Notes under the pieces: model-generated
Told to the model about the DNA's origin: nothing
Database searches by the model: none
What the model saw: only the letters and a program-made list of their open reading frames with translations
Source of the DNA: Pisolithus tinctorius
Lineage: Eukaryota > Basidiomycota > Agaricomycetes > Boletales > Pisolithaceae
Assembly (NCBI GenBank): GCA_024663395.1
Contig: JANFAH010000161.1
Span: forward strand, 1-47,498
Reading direction: 5' to 3'
Length of the DNA: 47,498 bases
In this document: in pieces, positions 31,701 through 40,079 of the stretch
Position numbering within the stretch: position 1 is the first letter of the stretch
Layout: every line of letters begins with the position of its first letter
Translations under genes and position numbers: made by a program

Positions 31701-33428
31701 TATTACGGATACACACAATGCATGCACTGCAAGCACTTTACAGGACACGTGCTCGCTGCCGAGTATGGAACAACACGCAGTACACATGAGTAATGCTTTG
31801 GCGAGTACAGGAATAAAGGCCCCATTGGTCGTATATCCGGGCAATGAAGGTGTGATCACAGCGGCACAGCATAAGTACGATAGAGACCCCTTTTTTAAGC
31901 AAATCATGGACGAGCCACAGGCATTCAAGAATTTTGAAGTCACGACAGATGGCTATATTCGCCTGAAACTCACAGATCGTACCGTTCTCTGTGTCCCGGA
32001 CATAGAGGTGGATGGCAGACGAATTAGAGAGACTGTCGTAGACCGTGCTCACTCACTACTAGCCCATCTAGGCGCTAAGAAAACAGTATCGTACATACGC
32101 GAATTCCTGTGGTGGGAGTCTATGGTGAAAGATGTCACTGCATTTTGTACATCTTGTCAAACTTGCCAATGAAGCAAGCCCCCTACTCACAAACCGTTTG
32201 GACTCCTGAACCCACTGCCCATACCTTCGAGACCTTGGGAAGCGATTGGGGTTGATTTCGTGGGACCTCTCCCCAAATCTAAGGACCATGACGGAGAATA
32301 TGACTCCATAACTGTGATCATAGACTTATTAACGTCCATGGTACACATAGTGCTGAGTAGAACCACCTACACCACTCGCAAAGTGGCGGAGTTAATGTTC
32401 GCCGAGGTATACAAGCACCACGGCTTACCTCAGGCAATAGTTAGTGACTGAGACGTCCTATTCACGAGCATCTTCTGGAAGCATCTTAACGACCTAATTG
32501 GGATAAGGCAAAAGATGTCCAGTGCATACCACCCAGAGACAGACGGCGCCACTGAACGCGCCAACCAAACTATTGCTCAAATGTTGAGATGTTGTATCAG
32601 TCCAAACCAAAAGGACTGGGTATCTCGAATACCTGCCATTGAATTTGCTATAAACAACGCGACATCAGAGTCGACAGGATACGCGCCTTTCTTTCTGAAC
32701 ACTGGAAGGATGCCTCGACAAATGATATGGGATGCTCCTACGAAAGACGAGTATCTGAGTGTAAGAGCGTTTGCAAATAAAATGAAACTCACCTTATTGG
32801 ACGCTCATGACGCCATCCTGAAAGCGCGCATTAAGCAAACGACAGGCACTAATAAAAAGCGCCATGCTTGCCCTTTCATCAAAGGCGATCTCGTGTACAT
32901 CTCTACAAAGAATATTAGCCTGTCAAAGGGAACGTCAAGGAAGCTCGTACCGAAGTTCATAGGTCCCTACCGCATCTCAGAGGACTTCAGGAATAACTCC
33001 TTCTGCGTCGAGCTACCAGATTCTCTGAAACGGAGAGGTATACATGATGTCTTTCATTCATCGCTGCTAAGGGTGCACATACCTAATGATGACCGTAAGT
33101 TCCCCGGCTGAATGGACGACCAAATTCCTGAGTTCGGGGGAACCAATCACGAATGGGCTGTCGATCAGATAATTAGACACCGCGGCAGTTTTTGGATGCG
33201 ATGTTCGAAGTCCAGTGGACAGCTGGGGACCGAACGTGGTTACCATATGATGAGATCGCACACTTAAAGGCTCTTACTGATTATTTCGAGGCCATTGGGG
33301 TTGATGGGATTGAGAAATTGAGGGACGCAGGCAATGGGGGCTCGTCGGACGACAACCCCCAGGTGTTCTTGGGACACTTGGCACCAGGTCTGTGGGGCCC
33401 ATTTAAGCCGCCCATGTCCCAACTGTAA
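28789..33428 (+). pseudogene. pol: C: pol, protease, RT, RNase H, integrase and chromodomain
   Basis: The protease has D-T-G near 29386 and LILGT further on. RT has LRVVVDLRERN, VVQQGNCNAPAMYQ and catalytic YLDD at 30330-30341. RNase H has FYSAKMSSAERNYPVHEQE and VTDHKSLTHLL. Integrase has a zinc module (HLGAKKT...CTSCQTC), Asp in GVDFVGP, Asp in VSD before a stop, and Glu in GATERANQ. A chromodomain (FEVQWTAGDRTWLPY) ends at 33428. Frame changes occur near 30005, 30520, 30930 and 33190. Stops lie at 31231, 31342, 32170, 32449 and 33109; most are TGA where CGA fits. Confidence 0.88.
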
Positions 33429-33456
33429 AACTTGACCCACGTACCCAAACTCCCCT

Positions 33457-34788
33457 TTGGCTAGACAATCTCAACCTCAGAGCCACCAAGCTAATGCCCA
33501 TCCTCGCACAAACCGTCCACCTCATCCTACTACTCGTCGCCATCGTTCTCCTGCTCGTCCACCCAAGACCTCACACCACTACCAGAACTGCTCTCGTCAG
33601 GCCTACCCTCGCACCGACCATCATACCCCCTCGCATGCATCCTATAATCCTAGGCGTAAAAGCCACAGGCATGACAGTCACGGTCGAAAGGTCAGGCACA
33701 GACAAGCTAGACCTACTGCTGATAGTCGACGACATCGGTCGCATACTCCCCCTTTGATTATTCGACTTTCTAGGCAGCAGACCCTAAGCCCAGACACCCT
33801 AGCCACACTGCAGTGCACACTATCTGCAGTGGTCAGTGAACTCCAGAGTCTAGCTATCGACCACTTACCTGACACACAATCGCCCTGTATGGCCAGCATG
33901 TTGGACGCTGCTGAGAATAACCTAATCGAGAGGATTAACCCGGATTTCTTCACTATCTGGGACACTACAGGCTCGGGAAACCCTGAAGGGCGAGTGCTCG
34001 TCCACCATGAACAAGTCCGTTCCTACTTCCAATATGATAAAGCTCTGTGGCAGAAGGATGGAGATCCACTTGATGTACCTGCTGGATACCTCCAGTTTCG
34101 GGACGCCTATAATAGCAATGCTACTGCGAGGTCACGGTTTGCGTACTACGAGCCGGGGGACAATGCTCGTACAGTCATCACAGGCCCGGCCCCTACTAAG
34201 AAAGAGGTCCTGGGAGCGGATGCGGACCTGCAAAGTAAGGAAGAGGGGGGGGGACAAATACTCAACGGTGTGGAAACAGAGACACTTAATAGTATGCTGT
34301 GGGATGCGGCGGAGCGACTCAAGCGCCAACGCGAGCGCTTCCAGCGAGGCTATCAGGATCGCCGTGGCCATCAGGAGGATGATCGCCATGCCAAGGGCCC
34401 ACTGGGTGGACATCCCAGTTCATCGCCTGTGGAAGCTCGTCGCACTGGAAAGTTGAACTCGAGTAAGTGCAGGGAGGCAACTAGGGCGGGCAGCTTCCAC
34501 AGGAATAATAAGATGCCTACCTGTTCGCACTCGCCTGCCCCCATTGCTAGCTCCTCTACTATCACCCTGGATGCGATCTCCCACTATGGTGTCTTCCCTG
34601 ACCACACTGGCATGCCTGATCACAATCCCTCTAATGTCGCTGTCGGCTCGGTAGGCATGGACGTCTCCATCGAAGGTCTTGAGGAGGAGTACGGAGAAGA
34701 GTACGATGGCGTAGCAGACACTGAAGGTGAGGATGACATGATGGAACAAGGTGGAGATGCGGAAAATGCCGGAGGTGTTGCTGAGTAA
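33457..34788 (+). CDS. C: intact 443-aa accessory ORF between pol and the 3' LTR
   Basis: ATG 33457 starts 28 bp after the chromodomain stop, in sense with pol. The N-terminal about 100 residues are rich in His, Arg, Pro and Ser and strongly basic. The middle part (LDAAENNLIERINPDFFTI, VHHEQVRSYFQYDKALW, GYLQFRDAYNSNA, FAYYEPGD) looks like a folded domain I do not recognise. A basic Arg/Gln helix and an acidic Glu/Asp-rich C-terminus follow. It has no cysteine cluster, signal peptide or membrane segment that I can see, so it is not an envelope protein. It has no stop or frameshift, in contrast to the broken pol. It could be translated from a subgenomic transcript or by reinitiation. Confidence 0.7.
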   Translation: MARQSQPQSHQANAHPRTNRPPHPTTRRHRSPARPPKTSHHYQNCSRQAYPRTDHHTPSHASYNPRRKSHRHDSHGRKVRHRQARPTADSRRHRSHTPPLIIRLSRQQTLSPDTLATLQCTLSAVVSELQSLAIDHLPDTQSPCMASMLDAAENNLIERINPDFFTIWDTTGSGNPEGRVLVHHEQVRSYFQYDKALWQKDGDPLDVPAGYLQFRDAYNSNATARSRFAYYEPGDNARTVITGPAPTKKEVLGADADLQSKEEGGGQILNGVETETLNSMLWDAAERLKRQRERFQRGYQDRRGHQEDDRHAKGPLGGHPSSSPVEARRTGKLNSSKCREATRAGSFHRNNKMPTCSHSPAPIASSSTITLDAISHYGVFPDHTGMPDHNPSNVAVGSVGMDVSIEGLEEEYGEEYDGVADTEGEDDMMEQGGDAENAGGVAE

Positions 34789-34806
34789 GCCCACTTCACG
34801 AAGGAA

Positions 34807-34833
34807 GGGTACTTTGTACCCTGGAGGGGGGAA
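34807..34833 (+). promoter_or_regulatory. C: hairpin and polypurine tract before the 3' LTR
   Basis: A perfect inverted repeat GGGTAC-TTT-GTACCC (34807-34821) is followed by TGGAGGGGGGAA up to the LTR at 34834. The purine run is the plus-strand primer. Confidence 0.75.
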
Positions 34834-35118
34834 TGTAAGGATTTGGTCCGACGCTGTCGACCGTATGGTTAGATGTTGTTTTCCTTATGACAGATCTATT
34901 GGTTTCTCATTTATTTGTTTGATCCTACTTAACCCGTACTGATACTCTGACATATTTCATGCCTAACCTCTACCCTATAAAATAGGCCTTGTAGTGTACT
35001 GTATGGGGACTTCTTTTCTACCTCGAAATAAGACACTATTGTCTGGAAACCCGAGTAGACGAAGAATCCTTCTTGTTGTGCCGCCATTAAAAGTTCTGCA
35101 CTTCTTATCGGCATTACA
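34834..35118 (+). repeat. C: 3' LTR
   Basis: 285 bp, ends TGTAAGG...GCATTACA, followed by TSD GATGG (35119-35123) and the continuation of B gag. Confidence 0.92.
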
Positions 35119-35123
35119 GATGG

Positions 35124-35420
35124 ATTTGGCCTCTCAGACGGGCTCGCGCACATCAAATTTGCGCTCAAATATGCGCCTTTTGAGTCAGCCGACCTCTGGT
35201 CCCACCTTGCAGAGAGTAGCAATGGAGATTGGGCTTGTTTTACCTCGGAAATCACTCAGCAGTATCCGGAATTACAGGAAGTCACTCGAAATAAGTTCTA
35301 CAAACTTCACAAGGCGCTCACAAACTCAGACACCATCTCGACATCATCCCTGGGCGAATATTATCGCATTTTTCGTCGCTTTTCGTTGTCTCTCGAGAAG
35401 GAACATGGGCCGCTACCCCA
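35124..35420 (+). CDS. gag: B: gag, segment 2 of 3
   Basis: Continues gag in frame from 14638. Capsid-like motifs are ALKYAPFESADLW, QQYPELQEV and LGEYYRIFRRF. These parallel AICYADLEEAEVW, KGLYPGCEG and LGEYSR in gag of element E, so the two capsids are homologous. It ends in CCCCA, the left TSD of element D, and joins to 43112 across D. Confidence 0.82.
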
Positions 35421-35688
35421 TGTTGGAACATGTGTCCCCTATGTTTATTTGCTTACAGCATACAAGCTTACATAATAATTCTTCGCACTTAGGCAATTAG
35501 TTTTTCCTCGTGCACCTCAGTCTTCTTACCACAGAAGCCTGAGGTATGTTTACTATATTACCCCTACAGCTACCTTACTGATGTGCTACTATAGACCTTC
35601 TTTACAGGTTAGCTTGTTAATATTAAGTCTTCTTACCACAGAAGCCTGAGACCTTCTTTACAGTCTTAATTTCGACCTCCTCTTAAGA
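35421..35688 (+). repeat. D: 5' LTR
   Basis: 268 bp. It contains two internal direct copies of TCTTCTTACCACAGAAGCC and of ACCTTCTTTACAG. The following GGTTATGAGCCC is in the PBS position; it resembles copia-type initiator-tRNA sites only loosely. Confidence 0.9.
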
Positions 35689-35764
35689 GGTTATGAGCCC
35701 TGTGCAGCTCTAACCTTACAGTATCAACGAACTCGAAAGTGGTACCACCAAATAACCTACAGAC

Positions 35765-37557
35765 ATGTCATCTGGAGTGTCAGCGTCAACATCCCAGCAA
35801 CCAGGCCCATCGACAAGCACAAACACAACAGTTTCTGCATCTACTAGTGCTAGGGTCACCCAAGGCTCAAGCCAACTCTATGATATAATGCCCCTCGCAG
35901 ATGATGGAGCAAATTATCAAATGTGGAAGTTTTGAATGCAGAAAGTCCTAGGTATACGAGGCCTCTGGAACATAGTTGCTGGCATGGAGAAGAAAGCTCT
36001 GGATGTGAACATGAACCCAGACCAGTATGAGGAATGGTTAATGAAAGACAAAGAAGCATGTGCACAGATTACCTTAATGTTCAAGGACGAGCCTCTTAGC
36101 AGTGTTCTGTATGCTAGTACTGCAGCGGAGACCTGGACCAAGCTCAGTGAACGGTATGAAGGAAAGGGAAAGCAATCCATAGCCTACCTTATAGGAGAAC
36201 TGTTTCGTGGCACACTCGCCAACGACCAGCCTATGGAAACACAGCTAAATGCCATGCAGCAAAAAGCCCACATCCTCTCATCACTTGGTCAACCCCTCGA
36301 TGACTCGCTGGTAGCAATCGCGATGGTGATATCTCTCTGCAGTCGTACTCCACACTCCAGACAATCCTTATGTCCTTGAATGAGAAGCTCACCATCGAGA
36401 CTGTCATATCCCAAGTCCTGGTAGAAGAAAGAACATGACAAACTTCGACAGCACATTCTGCTCTCGCTGCTAAGACTAACCCAGGTAAAAAGTCAAAGGC
36501 AACAGACAGGAAGAAAAAGAAGAAGAAGTGTCTCTATGCCCCTTGTGGCAAAACCGGACATATGGAGGATGAATGCTACAAAAAGAAGGCAGATGAAGCA
36601 GCCAAAGCTGCACCCCAGGGATCTGCACAAGGGAGCAAGGATAAATCCAAGGAAAAAACGGAGTTAACAGCCAAGGTCACAACTGTTGCAGAAGAGGATA
36701 GCGGACCTCTTTGCCTATTCATGGCATGCACTTGCCCTGAGACCAGTGCATCGGAGTGGATAATCGACTCTGGCACCTCAGCACACATGTGCTGCCAACA
36801 CTCATGGTTTGCAACATTCAGCAAACTGTCACCCTCACAACCAGTGATTGTCGGTGATGGCAGATCCATACAAGCTATTGGGAAAGGGAGGATCGAAGTC
36901 TCCATGCATCTCAAGGATGGCCACACAAGTGGAACGATCCTCCGAGACATCTACTATGTTCCAGACCTGGACACAAACCTTGTGTCAGTGCCCGCACTAG
37001 CCTCGAGGGGACTTCTAGTCACCTTTGGAGAGCAGGAGTGTAGGGTGCACATCGACAGCAAGGTTGTAGCTCTGGCTACTAAACGAAAGTCCCTCTACAT
37101 ACTCAAAGCAAGCGTCGTATCTGGCAGTCATTCTGCATACATTGTCAGTACGCCTGACACGCTAAACCCAAATGAACCTTTCACTGCTCTCACCTCACGA
37201 ACAACGATATCTAAGGCTACACTAACCACCTGGCATCATCGTCTCGGACATGTGAACATCAGAAGTGTCCTAAGACTATCTGAGAGTGGCATGGTGTCTG
37301 GGATGGAACTGACAGGACCGAAGGAGCACAACGTGACTTCATGCAAGGCCTGCCATGATGGCAAACAACATCGGGAACCTATTCCGTCGAAGTCAGCTGT
37401 GGAAAGCCTGAGTGTACTGCACAGAACTTACACAGATGTGTGCAGGCCTATGGAGACTGCAGGACGATCTGGCCACCGGTACTTCATAACGTTCATTGAT
37501 GGACACTCGCACCATCTGGTGGTTAAGTTAATCAAGTCAAAGGACGAAGTCTTTGGA
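35765..37557 (+). pseudogene. D: gag, protease and integrase N-terminal part
   Basis: ATG 35765 (MSSGVSAS). A TGA at 35933-35935 interrupts LADDGANYQMWKF. The gag helix bundle follows (UBN2-type: AAETWTKLSERYEGK). A one-base loss near 36330 shifts the frame, and TGA 36436-36438 follows. A zinc knuckle with unusual first spacing, CLYAPCGKTGHMEDEC (C-x4-C-x4-H-x4-C), lies near 36531-36580. Protease has D-S-G-T-S-A near 36766. The pre-integrase zinc module (HHRLGH...CKACHDGK) and the integrase Asp (YTDVCRP) follow up to the G insertion. Confidence 0.87.
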
Positions 37558-38534
37558 CCAGCCGTATCAGCTGATTTTGACCAAATGACCATGGTAATTA
37601 CCACAAAAGCAGTTACAGAATTCATGGCAACTACCACTTCCCAATATAGACAATGCCCCCTGAGTGACAACCTCTGTCGGTGTTTGAAAAAAATTCAGAT
37701 TGGAATGTTCCCATGGTGGGTTACCCTGTCACAAATATTGATAATTTGCACCTGTACTGTGGCTATACAGATGAGCATGTGACCAGTAGATGTGATGGTC
37801 ACATGATGAGTGACATAAGCAGGGATGACCCTAGATCACGTGATTTTTACGTAATTGATTACGTGATGACGATCCTCCGGAGCGTTCTGTTACGTAATGT
37901 GTCACGTGATCGTGGGAAAATATGCATGTGACTTAATCAATGTCACATGACAAGGTACAATCATAGATCATCCAACCTATTACATAATGATCACATGTCA
38001 GTTTCTCCCCAGAACACTTGGTTATGTAATGGGTCACATGATTGTGAGACAATAGACATGTGACCACTCCTGCAGCATCACATGACAAGGTACAATTGTA
38101 GATCATGTGACCTTTTACATAATGATCATGTGGCAATAACTCTCCGGACCATTGGCTTATGTAATAGGTCACATGACTGTACTCATCATGTGATCTCACC
38201 TCTAGCACTCTGCACATGACTCAATCCATATCACATGACCAGCAATCCCACCCCTATTCGCATGCTGGGCATTTGTGGCTGTGCTAAAAATGCGAATTGT
38301 GTCCCCACCCATTCAATTCTTGACATATGGATCTGAATTTTTGTGTGTAGAGTAGGTTACCATGTTGCTACACATTGTCAAAGGCACAGCTGGTCTTGTC
38401 CAGCAGTTGCTGAGATATAATGGAAATGAAAATGCTAACAAAACATCACACCATTCAACTTACACATCCTTCATGCCATATCTGACACTTCAGAAGGGTT
38501 GGACATATGCATATCAATTCATAGACAAAGTTTG
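37558..38534 (+). repeat. G: left inverted-repeat arm
   Basis: Mirror image of 39095-40071. From about 37610 to 38478 the arms look identical: encoded frames at 37680-37931 and 37933-38217 translate identically on the other arm. The outermost about 50 bp and the inner end are diverged. ORFs here are palindrome by-products. Confidence 0.9.
37834..38240 (+). repeat. G: three tandem ~135-bp units with CACGTG/TCACATGA motifs, left arm
   Basis: Units begin at 37834, 37966 and 38101. Each contains GATCA, TTACRTAAT, CCGGA/CCAGA, GTTAYGTAAT and GTCACRTGAT-like motifs in the same order. Each unit is itself partly palindromic. The mirrored array is at about 39393-39799. Confidence 0.8.
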
Positions 38535-39094
38535 GTGTCACCCCACTCAGATCTGAGAGAGCAAGATGCAAAATAAAGATTCAAGAGTGTGGGAAAGTGG
38601 GAAAAAGTCCCAAAATAACATATGGAGATTTTGAAAACATATCAAAAATGTGGATTTGCACACATCACAGTGACCCTGCCAACCCCAGACTTTGGGTGAG
38701 GAATGCAGCAATATGGCCTACCATGTTGGCACCATGTGCCTGGTGAGATATCCACTTAAACATGTCAAAATTGCGAAAATGTGTGCAATGGGGTAGTGGT
38801 GTTGACCTTGCACTGGCATAAATCTCCCATTGTCTCAATGAGTCAAGTGTACCATTTCGCATTTTTGAGCATTTGCAGTGAGTATCACATCAGGCACTTG
38901 TTACTAATATCTTCCACCATGTCCCAATATCCCTCACCTAAGTTCTGGTAGTGGTAGCTGCACTGTGGGATGTGCTGTGCTTTGTTTTTGATATGTTTTC
39001 AAAATCTCCACTATTTTATTTTCTCTTTTTGAAGCTTTCCCACGCTTCTGGGATCAGTATTTGGCTTGCTGTTCACTCAATTCTAAATGGATAA
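38535..39094. other. G: central spacer, partly palindromic
   Basis: About 560 bp without a gene. AGATTTTGAAAACATATCAAA at about 38630-38650 is mirrored near 38985-39010, and CCAGACTTTGGGTGAGG at 38682 is mirrored near 38933-38950. The whole element therefore derives from one long inverted duplication. Confidence 0.7.
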
Positions 39095-40071
39095 ACTTGA
39101 AACTTTGGACATGCATTGCAGGAATCTTCTTCAACCCTCCTGAAGTTTCAGATGTGGCATGAAGGATGTGTAAGTTGAATGGTGTGATGTTTTGTTAGCA
39201 TTTTCATTTCCATTATATCTCAGCAACTGCTGGACAAGACCAGCTGTGCCTTTGACAATGTGTAGCAACATGGTAACCTACTCTACACACAAAAATTCAG
39301 ATCCATATGTCAAGAATTGAATGGGTGGGGACACAATTCGCATTTTTAGCACAGCCACAAATGCCCAGCATGCGAATAGGGGTGGGATTGCTGGTCATGT
39401 GATATGGATTGAGTCATGTGCAGAGTGCTAGAGGTGAGATCACATGATGAGTACAGTCATGTGACCTATTACATAAGCCAATGGTCCGGAGAGTTATTGC
39501 CACATGATCATTATGTAAAAGGTCACATGATCTACAATTGTACCTTGTCATGTGATGCTGCAGGAGTGGTCACATGTCTATTGTCTCACAATCATGTGAC
39601 CCATTACATAACCAAGTGTTCTGGGGAGAAACTGACATGTGATCATTATGTAATAGGTTGGATGATCTATGATTGTACCTTGTCATGTGACATTGATTAA
39701 GTCACATGCATATTTTCCCACGATCACGTGACACATTACGTAACAGAACGCTCCGGAGGATCGTCATCACGTAATCAATTACGTAAAAATCACGTGATCT
39801 AGGGTCATCCCTGCTTATGTCACTCATCATGTGACCATCACATCTACTGGTCACATGCTCATCTGTATAGCCACAGTACAGGTGCAAATTATCAATATTT
39901 GTGACAGGGTAACCCACCATGGGAACATTCCAATCTGAATTTTTTTCAAACACCGACAGAGGTTGTCACTCAGGGGGCATTGTCTATATTGGGAAGTGGT
40001 AGTTGCCATGAATTCTGTAACTGCTTTTGTGGTAACTACCACATTGCTTGGTCAAAGTCAGCAGACTCTGG
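39095..40071 (-). repeat. G: right inverted-repeat arm
   Basis: Mirror of 37558-38534. The terminal CCAGAGTCTGCTGACTTTG (reverse complement) aligns with the left CCAGCCGTATCAGCTGATTTTG with gaps. The second copy of the tandem array is at about 39393-39799. Confidence 0.9.
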
Positions 40072-40079
40072 TGTTTGGA

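Larger units (their letters stand above)
14639..35118 (+). mobile_element. C: chromodomain Ty3/gypsy retrotransposon with a 3' accessory ORF
   Basis: The LTRs are 14639-14923 and 34834-35118 (285 bp each, TGTAAGG...TTACA) with TSD GATGG (14634-14638, 35119-35123). The order is gag, protease, RT, RNase H, integrase, chromodomain, then a 443-aa sense ORF, PPT and LTR. It is interrupted by element E. Gag-pol carries several stops and five frame changes, so it is inactive. I could not identify a PBS next to the left LTR. Confidence 0.92.
37558..40071. mobile_element. G: 2.5-kb foldback DNA element
   Basis: Inverted repeats of about 980 bp meet around a partly palindromic centre. Ends are CCAG...CTGG. 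The flanks TCTTTGGA (37550-37557) and TGTTTGGA (40072-40079) make an 8-bp target duplication with one mismatch, as in hAT-like or Zisupton/KDZ-type elements. No transposase is visible. Removal with one TSD restores D integrase (KDEVFGLTKEYF). Confidence 0.85.

Noticed and set aside
33457..34788. Envelope gene in C
   Set aside because: I see no signal peptide, transmembrane segment, cleavage site or cysteine pattern. The ORF is basic at one end and acidic at the other.
37834..38240. CRISPR-like array in element G
   Set aside because: Units are long, diverged and adjacent without unique spacers, and the setting is a eukaryotic transposon.
37680..39953. Pairs of identical ORFs at 37680-37931/39953-39702 and 38217-37933/39416-39700
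   Set aside because: They are mirror copies produced by the inverted-repeat arms of G. No start context or domain supports them as genes.
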